DNA of 59,589 bases from Lentisphaeria bacterium (GTDB lineage Bacteria; Verrucomicrobiota; Lentisphaeria; Victivallales; UBA1829), in assembly GCA_017646015.1 (NCBI GenBank), contig JAGCNI010000054.1:1-59589 (forward strand), in the 5' to 3' direction. Each line of letters starts with the position of its first letter. The first letter of the stretch is position 1. This document shows, one piece after another, positions 42,063-50,788 of the stretch. Position numbers and translations under genes: made by a program. The notes beneath the pieces were generated by a model. That model did not search any database. It saw only the letters and a list, made by a program, of their open reading frames with translations, and was not told the DNA's origin.

Positions 42063-43331
42063 ATGTCTTTGCCGGAACAGCTTCAGAAAAGTATGACAGA
42101 AAATCCAGCTCCTGTTCATGCGGAGATTTCTGTTTTGGAAATAGAACTTTCCGGTTTGACAATGTCCGCAAAACAGGAGGAATGGCAGAAAATCGGAGTT
42201 CAGAAAATCATTCTTCATGCGGATAAGACACTGGACAGTCAAAGGGTTCTGGAATATGCCCGGACACTCCGGCAGAATGGATTGCAGACAGAACTTCTGA
42301 TTCCTGCGGATCTGCGGAATGAATATGATGACCCGACAGGGCTCCGGCTGTTCTGCCGTGCTGGAACCGATGCGGAAGTGGAAGAACTCTGCAATGACAG
42401 CAAGCTCTGCGGAATTGAATTGATCTATACCGGGGCAGACGCTGTTTCCGATTTTGTCAAAGCCGCACAACGATGCAAAGCAGCCTCATTGGAAGTCCGC
42501 TTCGGATGTTCCGATGCGTTCATCAATGCTTCTCTTGAAGAGATACGGAAAATTGCTGATGCAAATGAACGATCCCCCTACCCTGTTGGAATGAATTGTA
42601 TGCGTGCGATCAATTCCTGTTTCATTGCCGCTGACGGAGAAGTCTATCCCTGTCAGGGCTGTCGTATTTCCATGGGGAATATGAAAGAAACCTCTCTGCA
42701 TGAAATTTTGCAGAACAGTACGGTTTTTTCGTTTTACCGTAATTTCCGTGAACAGTTGAAAAAGCCCTGCCGGGATTGTGCGATTTTCGGACAATGTGTC
42801 GGCTGTCGCGGCAGAGCCTACCATGCCACAGGAGATTTTCTGGCAGCGGATCCGGCATGTCCGCGTTCCGAAAAGGAACATGATAAAATTCTTTCTCTGC
42901 CGATTCGGGATCCGGCAAATTATATGCCGCATAAACCGCCGATGTTGATGGTTTCAACACTGCATACTGTGGCGGATAATCTTTGTGAAACAGACTGCAC
43001 AGTGGCGGAAGACAACCCGTTTCTGCGGGAAGATTCCACATTGCATCCGTCGGCATTCATTGAAATCGGAGCGCAGAGTCTGGCATTTCTGGATACGTTC
43101 CTGCATCCGGGAAAACATCTGAACGGGATGTTAGTCGAAGTCATGCGTTTTGAAAATAAAAAAGAAAAAATCAAGGTTGGAGATACCTTGTTTATCATCT
43201 GCCGGAAAAGTTATGAAATGCCGCCGTGGAGTATCGGGGAATTTGAAATTTTCCGGGATCACGCAAACGGCAAACCTGTTGCCAAAGGAGAATTGAAAGT
43301 ATGCCAATTCAGTGCTGCGGAAAAACCCTGA
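42063..43331 (+). CDS. Radical-SAM-like/SPASM protein lacking the SAM-cluster motif, fused to an ApeP-like dehydratase
   Basis: In this 422-residue fusion, residues about 20-175 resemble the later part of a radical SAM barrel but contain no CX3CX2C motif. Residues 179-266 carry the SPASM-type pattern: Cys186-x5-G-x4-Cys197, then Cys200, Cys236, Cys239, Cys245, Cys248 and Cys266. From about residue 280 a hotdog dehydratase-like domain begins with NYMPHKPPMLMV (His290), followed by HPSAFIEIGAQSLAF (Glu334), as in ApeP-type dehydratases. The SAM-binding cluster should therefore be absent while auxiliary Fe-S binding may remain. The start at 42063 is 2 bp after the ligase stop, leaving no room for a missing N-terminus. 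Confidence 0.8.
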   Translation: MSLPEQLQKSMTENPAPVHAEISVLEIELSGLTMSAKQEEWQKIGVQKIILHADKTLDSQRVLEYARTLRQNGLQTELLIPADLRNEYDDPTGLRLFCRAGTDAEVEELCNDSKLCGIELIYTGADAVSDFVKAAQRCKAASLEVRFGCSDAFINASLEEIRKIADANERSPYPVGMNCMRAINSCFIAADGEVYPCQGCRISMGNMKETSLHEILQNSTVFSFYRNFREQLKKPCRDCAIFGQCVGCRGRAYHATGDFLAADPACPRSEKEHDKILSLPIRDPANYMPHKPPMLMVSTLHTVADNLCETDCTVAEDNPFLREDSTLHPSAFIEIGAQSLAFLDTFLHPGKHLNGMLVEVMRFENKKEKIKVGDTLFIICRKSYEMPPWSIGEFEIFRDHANGKPVAKGELKVCQFSAAEKP

Positions 43332-43927
43332 TCACTCTCTTCCTCGGACTGTTTTTCCTGACCTTATCCGGAGCAACGGAGGCAGAAAATTTTTTTGCAG
43401 GAACAGCGGGCATCCGAACGATCAGTTCCCCATTTACTCAAAACAGAAAAATCCGGGGCTTGAGCCGTCCGATCAAAGTGACCGGACAATTTTATATGGA
43501 TCGCGCCGGCAGATTTGCATGGATCACAGAAACACCGATCCGTTATTTCTGTATTATTGAAAACAAACAACTCCGTCAATGGGATGCGGCTTCGGGGAAA
43601 AGTATCACATTGGATTTGAAACGTCATGCGGCATTGGCGGCGATGTCGGATTCAATGACCAATTTTTTTGCAGGAAGGATTCCCAATCTGGAACAGAATT
43701 TCAAATATAAAATTCTCTCTGCACACAAAATTGTTCTGACACCGCAGAAAGGTGCAATGGCATATGAGATCCTGGAAAGTCTTGAAGTGACATTATCACA
43801 AAACAAACGGGGCGTGGAACATGTCAGGATCCGGGAAAAAAACGGCGATATGACAGAGATCCATTTCTATAAATTGCAATTTGATCAGGAGATTCCCCCG
43901 GAGATCTGGAAAACAGGGGGACGTTGA
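43301..43927 (+). CDS. LolA-like outer-membrane lipoprotein carrier
   Basis: The protein has 208 residues. A signal peptide (about residues 1-28, ending TLSGATEAEN) precedes a LolA-fold body with SSPFTQNRKIRGLSRPI, FYMDRAGRFAWITETPIRYF and MTEIHFYKLQFDQ. LolA-like proteins in aryl polyene clusters are thought to carry the lipid product across the periplasm. The start lies 31 bp inside the preceding fusion gene and the stop overlaps the MMPL gene by four bases. It probably works with the MMPL exporter. Confidence 0.88.
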   Translation: MPIQCCGKTLITLFLGLFFLTLSGATEAENFFAGTAGIRTISSPFTQNRKIRGLSRPIKVTGQFYMDRAGRFAWITETPIRYFCIIENKQLRQWDAASGKSITLDLKRHAALAAMSDSMTNFFAGRIPNLEQNFKYKILSAHKIVLTPQKGAMAYEILESLEVTLSQNKRGVEHVRIREKNGDMTEIHFYKLQFDQEIPPEIWKTGGR

Positions 43928-46905
43928 TGAAACATTTTCTGACCGGATTCTTTCTGTTTGAGATCCGTTACCGCAAATATTGTATTGCAGCAGTCGTTAT
44001 CTGCCTGCTTTTATCCCTGATCCCGGTATTCAAAGCGAGTTACACTACCGACATGTTTCTGCTTTTTCCGGAACGCTCGGAGTCAAGGAATAATCTCAAT
44101 GCGATCATGAAAAGCGGAATGCTCAACAGGGTCACGGTCTATTTTTCCCGTAAGGACGGACAACCTTTTTCTGATTTCAAAGTTCTTTCCTTTTTGAAAA
44201 AGAGTGCTGCTGAACTGCAAAAAGATCCCCGGATCCATGATGTTCTGTACAGCCCGGATAATATCTCTGTTGCGGGGGCTGTTCCGGAAATGATTCGTTT
44301 CATTCCCCAGTATATGCCGCCGGAAAAACTGCCGGACACGGCTCAGATGGAAAAAATTCTGCAAGACGGCTTCAACCGTCTGATTTTCAATCCGTTTGCG
44401 CTTTCCGATATGCTGCGGAACGATCCGTTTTCTTTCACGATGCCCTATTTCCGGAAATTGGAAGAGATGATGCAAATCTACAGTTTCCGTTTTGCCCCGG
44501 ATACACCTTACCTTGTTTCTCCGGACAAACGGTTTGCCATGATGGTGATCCTGACCGATGTGACAGCGGCAGATTACCGGGCATGTCAGAAACTGTTGGA
44601 TTTGATCCATTCCGTTCTTTCTCCGTCACAAGCGGAAAAGGCTGGCTTGCGGACGGAGATTTTTTCAGCCCATACGCACACATTGGACAACCAGCAGGGG
44701 ATCACCCGGGATTTGAAAATTTTTGCGATCACAACTGTAATCATCTTTACACTGTTGTTTGCAGTTGTGTACCGTTTTGACTGGCGCGGCTTTCTGATTC
44801 CTGTGATTCCGGGGATCGCAACCGTTTTTGCGACTGCCCTCATGGCGATGCTGATCAAAGACATCCAGGTGTTCACACTCGGGATCGGCGGAGTATTGAT
44901 TGGATTGGGCGGAGATTACGGGATCCATTTATATGCAGCAAGTCTCTCAAAACGCGGGATTCGCAAAGGAGTTGAAATGCTGCCGGGATTATTTTATGCG
45001 TTTCTCACGACATCACTGGCATTTTTCTGTTTTATTTTTACAGGAGTTCCTGCATTTACTCAATTCGGGATTTTTGCATTTTTCTCTCTTCTCTTCACGT
45101 TTGTGCTGATGATCCTGCTCTTGCCCGGACTTCTTTTCAAAAAAGATAAAAAACATCAATCAATGGATTTTTACAAATATCTCTGTTTCCGTCCGCCGTA
45201 TAAACTTTCCCTGCTGTTGCTGGGAGTGATCATTCTGGTGTTGTTTATCGGATGCGGAATCACGAAATTTGATCCGGACATCCGGAAGTTTGATATATCT
45301 TTCAATATGAACGGCGGACGTGAAAAATTATGTCAGCAGGCATTTGCCGGAGGACAACAGCCTGTACTTCTTTTGTATCATGGCAAAAGTGAAGATGAAC
45401 TTTTTGCCAAGATGCGGAAAGATCAAGCAATTCTGCGGAAAGAAATTCCGGCGAATGAATTGGTTTCCGGAACAGATTTTTTCATGGAACGTTCTCTCCG
45501 GGAGAAAAATCTTGCAAAATGGAAATCTTTTCTGCAATCAGAAAAGTGGATCCTGTTTCAAAAACAATTTCTGTTACGTGCCCGGAAAGCCGGATTTGAA
45601 AAAGAATTTTTTCAACCATTTTTCAAAAATCTCACCGACGGGATCGGACAGGATGCAGATCAAACCCCGCAACTGCTCACCTTTGCGAAACGGTCGATGT
45701 TCAGTGAAAATGAAAACGGATTTTATGGTATTGCCATGGCAGATCTCCGCCATGATAAAGTTCTGCGACAGAAAAGTTCTGCGATCGTGCTCTCTGAAAA
45801 AAGTGTATTGAATGGAATGTTCCGCGATATTACAGGAAATCTGCCGCAACTGATTCCCTGGATCATTATACTGATCCTGTGTATCATGGGGATATTCCTG
45901 CGATCACTCAAAAAAATCCTTCTCTCTTTTTTCCCGATGTATTTCAGTTTGCTTGCGATCATCGGGCTGCATGGTTTGGCGGGAATGAATGTTACGCTGG
46001 CAGTGGGTGTTTCGTGCATCATCACGGTCGGGATCTCTGTGGACTACGGATTGCTGCTGATTTCGGAACAAAGTCAGGATTTTCAGGGGATCTTCAATGC
46101 AGTCACTTTTTCAGCGATCACCACGGCAGCCGGCGGCATGACAGTTATTTTCACACAACATCCGATGCTCCGTGCAGCGGGGTTGACGATCATCGCCGGA
46201 ATCCTTGCGGCATGGAGCGTATCGGTCTATATCATTCTGCCGTTTCTTCAGAAAAAACACAGTGGAAAAACAAGCGGACTCATTGTGATCTGTATATTTG
46301 CTCTGACTCTTTTCAGCGGATGTACATACAAACCATTCGGGGAACAGCAGTACGAATCTCTTCCGGAAAATATCAAAATATCCGATCCGGTATCAAAATC
46401 AGGCGCATTTCAGGCGACAGCAGTTGTGGATTATTATTTTGGCAGTGTAACATTTCTGCTGGCTGGCGAAGTTACTCCGGAAAAATGTGTGATCTACGGA
46501 ATGAATCCGGCAGGATTCCGGCTTTTTGAATTGGAGGGAAACCGGAAAGGTTTATTGCATTACAAATGGCAGAAAGCAATCATCAGCGGAGAACAGGAAA
46601 AGCGGATTTCCAACTTTTTATATGATGCAATTTCTTCATTTTTCTACATTCCGGAGCTTTCCGAACCATTTCAACAAAGAAAAATGCAAAAAGATGTACT
46701 GCAACTCAATGCAAAAATTTGCGGAAAGGGGATTTATGCTGTATATTATTCGGGTAAAAAACCGCAGATGATGAAAATCACTTGCGATACAGAAAAAAAA
46801 GATTGGGAGATCCGGATCTATCCGGAACAGATCCGGGGAGAAATTCCGTACACCTATGAATCCGGCACCCTGCTGCGGGCGGGAATCAGACTTACGGTAT
46901 TTTAA
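43924..46905 (+). CDS. MMPL/RND-type lipid exporter fused to a C-terminal lipoprotein domain
   Basis: Residues 1 to about 785 of this 993-residue protein form an MMPL exporter with two six-helix blocks. Landmarks are FTLGIGGVLIGLGGDYGIHL in the first block and VSCIITVGISVDYGLLLISE in the second, plus two periplasmic loops. After the last helix a new signal-like segment appears, KTSGLIVICIFALTLFSGC, with a lipobox-type Cys800. A DUF3261-like lipoprotein domain then follows to the end. In aryl polyene clusters these two functions are normally separate genes. No stop or good internal start codon separates them here. Confidence 0.87.
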   Translation: MMKHFLTGFFLFEIRYRKYCIAAVVICLLLSLIPVFKASYTTDMFLLFPERSESRNNLNAIMKSGMLNRVTVYFSRKDGQPFSDFKVLSFLKKSAAELQKDPRIHDVLYSPDNISVAGAVPEMIRFIPQYMPPEKLPDTAQMEKILQDGFNRLIFNPFALSDMLRNDPFSFTMPYFRKLEEMMQIYSFRFAPDTPYLVSPDKRFAMMVILTDVTAADYRACQKLLDLIHSVLSPSQAEKAGLRTEIFSAHTHTLDNQQGITRDLKIFAITTVIIFTLLFAVVYRFDWRGFLIPVIPGIATVFATALMAMLIKDIQVFTLGIGGVLIGLGGDYGIHLYAASLSKRGIRKGVEMLPGLFYAFLTTSLAFFCFIFTGVPAFTQFGIFAFFSLLFTFVLMILLLPGLLFKKDKKHQSMDFYKYLCFRPPYKLSLLLLGVIILVLFIGCGITKFDPDIRKFDISFNMNGGREKLCQQAFAGGQQPVLLLYHGKSEDELFAKMRKDQAILRKEIPANELVSGTDFFMERSLREKNLAKWKSFLQSEKWILFQKQFLLRARKAGFEKEFFQPFFKNLTDGIGQDADQTPQLLTFAKRSMFSENENGFYGIAMADLRHDKVLRQKSSAIVLSEKSVLNGMFRDITGNLPQLIPWIIILILCIMGIFLRSLKKILLSFFPMYFSLLAIIGLHGLAGMNVTLAVGVSCIITVGISVDYGLLLISEQSQDFQGIFNAVTFSAITTAAGGMTVIFTQHPMLRAAGLTIIAGILAAWSVSVYIILPFLQKKHSGKTSGLIVICIFALTLFSGCTYKPFGEQQYESLPENIKISDPVSKSGAFQATAVVDYYFGSVTFLLAGEVTPEKCVIYGMNPAGFRLFELEGNRKGLLHYKWQKAIISGEQEKRISNFLYDAISSFFYIPELSEPFQQRKMQKDVLQLNAKICGKGIYAVYYSGKKPQMMKITCDTEKKDWEIRIYPEQIRGEIPYTYESGTLLRAGIRLTVF

Positions 46906-46929
46906 TGGAAACAGGAAAGGGGAAACAAT

Positions 46930-47301
46930 ATGAATGTTCCTGAAATGGTTGACAGAAATCTTCAACTGCTGGAAACAGAATCCGGCAGTTACAGAGCGTT
47001 GCTCCATATTGACAGCGACTTTGTTGCTTTCCGCGGGCATTTTCCGGATGAACCGATCCTGCCGGGAATCACCTATCCGGTAATTGCAGAACGTTTTGCC
47101 TGCAAGGCTCTGAATAAAACATTGATCCTGACTGCATTGAAACGGACTAAATTTTTTCAGCCTGCATTTCCGGGAGTCACTCTTCATATCTCAGGAAAGT
47201 TTACGGATAACACAGAAAATATCACCGGAGATGTGATTTTCACGGATGATGCCAGTAATAAACTCAGTCAGGTGAAACTGACACTGGAGAAATACGCATG
47301 A
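46930..47301 (+). CDS. ApeI/FabZ-like 3-hydroxyacyl-ACP dehydratase
   Basis: The 123-residue hotdog-fold protein has VAFRGHFPDEPILPG with catalytic His37, the signature of FabA/FabZ and ApeI dehydratases. It removes water from 3-hydroxyacyl intermediates to make the conjugated double bonds. The second dehydratase would be the C-terminal domain of the SPASM fusion, so two dehydratases are present as in aryl polyene pathways. Its stop overlaps the thioesterase start by four bases. Confidence 0.9.
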   Translation: MNVPEMVDRNLQLLETESGSYRALLHIDSDFVAFRGHFPDEPILPGITYPVIAERFACKALNKTLILTALKRTKFFQPAFPGVTLHISGKFTDNTENITGDVIFTDDASNKLSQVKLTLEKYA

Positions 47302-47774
47302 AAGCAAGAAACACTGTTTTCAAAGATCCGGAAGGCGCACCCCGTCCGGTGGAAACAACAGTCTCACACAGGATCTATTTCAATGAAACAGATGCCCTGG
47401 GAATTGTCTGGCATGGAAATTATCCTGTCTATTTTGAACAGGCTGTGACAGAACTGCTCCACAAACTCGGGATGTCTCCTCATCAACTGCATCAGGCAGG
47501 AGTGGGAACCCCGTTGGCACAACTGCATATCGATTATAAAATTCCGCTGTATCTGGATGAGACCATTCAGACCACAGCCAAGCTGCATTGGCATGATGGC
47601 CCCCGGTTGAATTTTGAATTGAGTATTCAGAATGAAAAAGGTGAAATTGCCTGTCGTGCAACGATCGTACAGATGTTTATCGACCTTGCCACCAGAAATG
47701 CGCTCTGGTGTTCACCGCCGATTTGGGAAGATTGCAAGAAAAAATGGATCGCGGGGGAATTTTACCGTGACTGA
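47298..47774 (+). CDS. 4-hydroxybenzoyl-CoA thioesterase-type acyl-CoA/ACP thioesterase
   Basis: This 158-residue YbgC/4HBT-type hotdog protein has HRIYFNETDALGIVWHGNY with Asp32 and His39, followed by Glu47. That is the pattern of catalytic residues in the 4-hydroxybenzoyl-CoA thioesterase subfamily. It probably releases or proofreads ACP- or CoA-bound intermediates. It overlaps KS2 by eight bases. Such a thioesterase is a regular member of aryl polyene clusters. Confidence 0.9.
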   Translation: MKARNTVFKDPEGAPRPVETTVSHRIYFNETDALGIVWHGNYPVYFEQAVTELLHKLGMSPHQLHQAGVGTPLAQLHIDYKIPLYLDETIQTTAKLHWHDGPRLNFELSIQNEKGEIACRATIVQMFIDLATRNALWCSPPIWEDCKKKWIAGEFYRD

Positions 47775-48870
47775 AACTGTTTATATCGTTCATCTGGATT
47801 GTCTTACCGGATACGGACACGGGTTCAATGAATGTTGGAAACAACTGATGTCCGGTGTTTCTGCATTCCGTCCGATCACGCGGTTTGCGGTTGCGGAAGA
47901 TTTGCCGCAACAGGCTGCCTGTTTTCCGGAAAGATATGGCTTCTCTGCATCGGAACCGGCAAAAGATTCGATTCTGTATCTGACCAGACAACTGCCGGAA
48001 GTGCCGGTGGATACTCCGGTTTATTTTTCACTGACTCAGGGAGAAATCAATGCGCTGGAAAATCCGGAAAAGAAATGGACTGCGGAAGTGTTGACAGAAC
48101 CGCTGATGCGTGAATTGGGATTGAGAGGCGGACATCGTATTTATTCTGGAGCCTGTGCGTCCGGGAATATGGCGTTGGCAAGAGCGGCGGCAGCGATCGA
48201 TGCAGGTTTTACAGAACAGATCCTGGTCATCGGATGCGATCTTGTCAGTGAATTTGTTTATTCCGGCTTTGCCTCTGTCAATGCCATGACAACCGGCACA
48301 TGCCGACCTTATGATGCTGCCCATGACGGATTACTTCTGGGTGATGCGGCGGGGATCGTGCTCTTGGCTTCGGAAAGAGCACTCAGGAAATATGGTTGGA
48401 CACCCTGCGGAACGATTGCCGGCTATGGACTGACAACCGATGCATTTCATGCGGCGGCACCGGATCCGGAGGGAAGCATGATGGCAAAGGCGATGCAGCT
48501 GGCAATGATAATGGGCGATCTCTCCACGGTGGGAGGTGTGATCGGGCATGGCACTGGAACAGTTTTGAATGACAGTATGGAAATTGCGGCAATGCAGAAA
48601 CTCTTTCCGGATCCCATGCCGTTGGCATCTGTCAAAGGCGGCACGGGTCATCTTCTTGCGGCATCCGGATTGATCCAGCTGGGATGTGCGGTCAAAGCCC
48701 TGGAAGAAAAATGTCTGTTTCCACAAACCAATCTGATCACACCGCAGCCGGGAGCTGAAAAATATGTTTCGGCACAAGCTCAGGAACTCCGTACATCTTC
48801 CCTGTTATCTCTCAATGCCGGATTCGGCGGATTGAATGCGGCTCTCCTCATCACGGGAGTGGAAAAATGA
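47767..48870 (+). CDS. Ketosynthase 2 (short beta-ketoacyl-ACP synthase, GTG start)
   Basis: The likely start is GTG at 47767, preceded by GCGGGGG and overlapping the thioesterase stop, giving 367 residues. A longer frame to 47632 would overlap the thioesterase by 143 bp. Cys130 lies in YSGACASGNMAL, the first His in IGHGTGTVLND (usually NAHGTGT, with Ile-Gly replacing Asn-Ala) and the second His in GGTGHLLAASG. The triad is therefore intact. It is immediately followed by a half-size ketosynthase-like gene with a four-base overlap, so these two probably form a KS-CLF-type pair. Confidence 0.88.
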   Translation: MTETVYIVHLDCLTGYGHGFNECWKQLMSGVSAFRPITRFAVAEDLPQQAACFPERYGFSASEPAKDSILYLTRQLPEVPVDTPVYFSLTQGEINALENPEKKWTAEVLTEPLMRELGLRGGHRIYSGACASGNMALARAAAAIDAGFTEQILVIGCDLVSEFVYSGFASVNAMTTGTCRPYDAAHDGLLLGDAAGIVLLASERALRKYGWTPCGTIAGYGLTTDAFHAAAPDPEGSMMAKAMQLAMIMGDLSTVGGVIGHGTGTVLNDSMEIAAMQKLFPDPMPLASVKGGTGHLLAASGLIQLGCAVKALEEKCLFPQTNLITPQPGAEKYVSAQAQELRTSSLLSLNAGFGGLNAALLITGVEK

Positions 48871-49475
48871 AAAAAATACAATGGAAAATCTCCGGCGGAG
48901 CTCTGATAGAAAATGTCACAGCAGAAATGCTGATACAGGATAAAACATTTTCGGCAGAAACCTTACGGAAATTATATGATGAAACAATCGCTGGATCGCA
49001 GAAATTTCTGCACAAGGAGGAAAAATTCAACCGTATCGGTGGACGTTCCGCGACATCTGTCATTGCTGCATTGCTGGCTTTACAGGATGCCGGGATCCGT
49101 GAAATCGATCCGGAAAAAACGGGGATCCTCGGAATCGGAAGATCCGGTTCCCATCCGGAAAATCTGCGTTACTGGAATGATTATGATCTGAACGGCAGAA
49201 TCAGTGGCAGAGGTCATTATTTTGTCGGAACTCTTGCATCGACTCCCTTGTGTGAAGTTGCCATTACGTTGGGAGTCCGCGGTCCGGTGCTTTATCTGGA
49301 TCCGGGGAAAGATGCGGAGGCGTTATATCAGGAATTGTATTTTTACGAATCGGATTGCGACAGAGTTCTTTTGTGTGCTGTCAATCTGACTCATACCCGT
49401 TGTCTGCTCCTCGAAAAAGGAACAGAAGAACGTTTCCCTGAAATGCTCCGGGAAATAACTGGAGGTCTGGAATGA
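48867..49475 (+). CDS. Half-size ketosynthase-like protein 1 (possible chain-length-factor partner)
   Basis: The 202-residue protein resembles only the N-terminal half of a ketosynthase. Landmarks are SATSVIAALLALQDAGI, TGILGIGRSGSHPENLRYWN, LASTPLCEVAITLGVRGPVL and DRVLLCAVNLTHTRC. The region that should hold the nucleophile reads YLDPGKDAEALY, so no catalytic Cys is present, and both active-site His motifs are missing with the C-terminal half. Short, noncatalytic partners (ApeC-like) are known in aryl polyene systems. It would pair with KS2, whose gene it follows with a four-base overlap. The family call is by eye. Confidence 0.65.
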   Translation: MKKIQWKISGGALIENVTAEMLIQDKTFSAETLRKLYDETIAGSQKFLHKEEKFNRIGGRSATSVIAALLALQDAGIREIDPEKTGILGIGRSGSHPENLRYWNDYDLNGRISGRGHYFVGTLASTPLCEVAITLGVRGPVLYLDPGKDAEALYQELYFYESDCDRVLLCAVNLTHTRCLLLEKGTEERFPEMLREITGGLE

Positions 49476-50788
49476 AAATCCTGCTGATATCAGCCAATGA
49501 ATGTGTTGAACCCTATCAGGTATATCCTTTGGGGATGAGTGTTGCCGCCCGTGCTTTTCAGGAAGCCGGATGCGAAGTTTCTCAGGCAGACATCATGCTG
49601 CACAAACTGGATGGAATACGAAAGCTGCTGACCGACAACGACTATGATCTTGTCGGGATCAGTATCCGCAACATTGATACTGTCAACAGTGTATGTCCCA
49701 ATGCAGATCTTGTCAAAACGACATTGAAGATCACAGCCCTGTGCCGTGAATGTTGTTCTGCCAAAATTCTTCTGGGCGGATCCGGTTTCACATTACTGCC
49801 GGAAGTCATTCTGGAATGCAGCGGAGCGGATTACGGGATCATCGGCGAAAGCGAAGAAGCGATCCGGCAGTTTACAGAGATTTTCCGGAAAGGGGAAACT
49901 CCGCCCCGTCTGATCCGGGGTGTTCCCTCCCGACAGCTTGCACCGTTGTATGATGATGCCATTCTGGAATATCATATCAAATACACGCATACCATTCCGA
50001 TCCAGACAAAACGGGGATGTCCCTGTAACTGTGTGTACTGTACTTATCCCGCTCTGGAAGGGAAAAAAATCCGTCAGCGGGAGATCGACACGATCGTTGA
50101 TCAAATTGAATATTATCATAAGAAATATCCGGACTGTCTTTTCTTTTTCGTGGACTCGATCTTCAATGATCCCTGCGGGGAATATAAAGAATTTCTCAAA
50201 GCGATGAAAGCCCGTTGCGGAGCTGTTCCGTTCAACTGTTTTATCACACCCGGCGGTTTGAGCGATGAAGATATTGAATTTCTTTATGACAGCGGAATGT
50301 TGCTGACCGAAATCGGGATCGATGCGGCAAGTGATACGACCTTGAAAGGAATGGGAAAAGATTTCACCTTTGATCAGGCACTGCATTGTGTCCGGAAAAT
50401 GCAGGAATTGAAAATCCGTGTATTCAGTTCTGTCATGTTCTGCGGTCCACTGGAAACATATGACACGATCCGGGAAGGGATCGAAAATCTGAAAAAACTT
50501 GCGCCCTCCTTTACCGGAGTCTTCTCCGGGGTGCGAGTTCTGCCGGAAACAGCCTTATACCGTTATGCAGAAAAACAGGGAGCGATCCCATCGGACTGGA
50601 ACGGGATCTCTTCGCTTTATTTTTTTGAAAAAGGCTTGGATCAGGCGACCGTGCACAACATGCTGCTGGAAGCGTTCAAAGATACTCCCGGAATCATTTA
50701 TCCGCCCAACGATCAGGATAAATTTCTGAGAACTGTTCACAAGATCGGCTATCTGAATTTCAGAGAATTTATGGGAGAAGGTCAATGA
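49472..50788 (+). CDS. Cobalamin-binding-domain radical SAM protein
   Basis: This 438-residue class B-type radical SAM protein has an N-terminal B12-binding-like Rossmann domain (about residues 1-150, with VGISIRNIDT, ILLGGSGFTLLP and YGIIGESEEA). A radical SAM core follows with KRGCPCNCVYC (Cys183, Cys187, Cys190). The classical DxHxxG cobalamin motif is not seen, which is common in this class. Such enzymes methylate unactivated carbons or rearrange lipids. The gene is coupled by four-base overlaps to the half-ketosynthase and the glycosyltransferase. It is unusual for an aryl polyene cluster and is the most likely source of unusual chemistry. Confidence 0.87.
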   Translation: MKILLISANECVEPYQVYPLGMSVAARAFQEAGCEVSQADIMLHKLDGIRKLLTDNDYDLVGISIRNIDTVNSVCPNADLVKTTLKITALCRECCSAKILLGGSGFTLLPEVILECSGADYGIIGESEEAIRQFTEIFRKGETPPRLIRGVPSRQLAPLYDDAILEYHIKYTHTIPIQTKRGCPCNCVYCTYPALEGKKIRQREIDTIVDQIEYYHKKYPDCLFFFVDSIFNDPCGEYKEFLKAMKARCGAVPFNCFITPGGLSDEDIEFLYDSGMLLTEIGIDAASDTTLKGMGKDFTFDQALHCVRKMQELKIRVFSSVMFCGPLETYDTIREGIENLKKLAPSFTGVFSGVRVLPETALYRYAEKQGAIPSDWNGISSLYFFEKGLDQATVHNMLLEAFKDTPGIIYPPNDQDKFLRTVHKIGYLNFREFMGEGQ

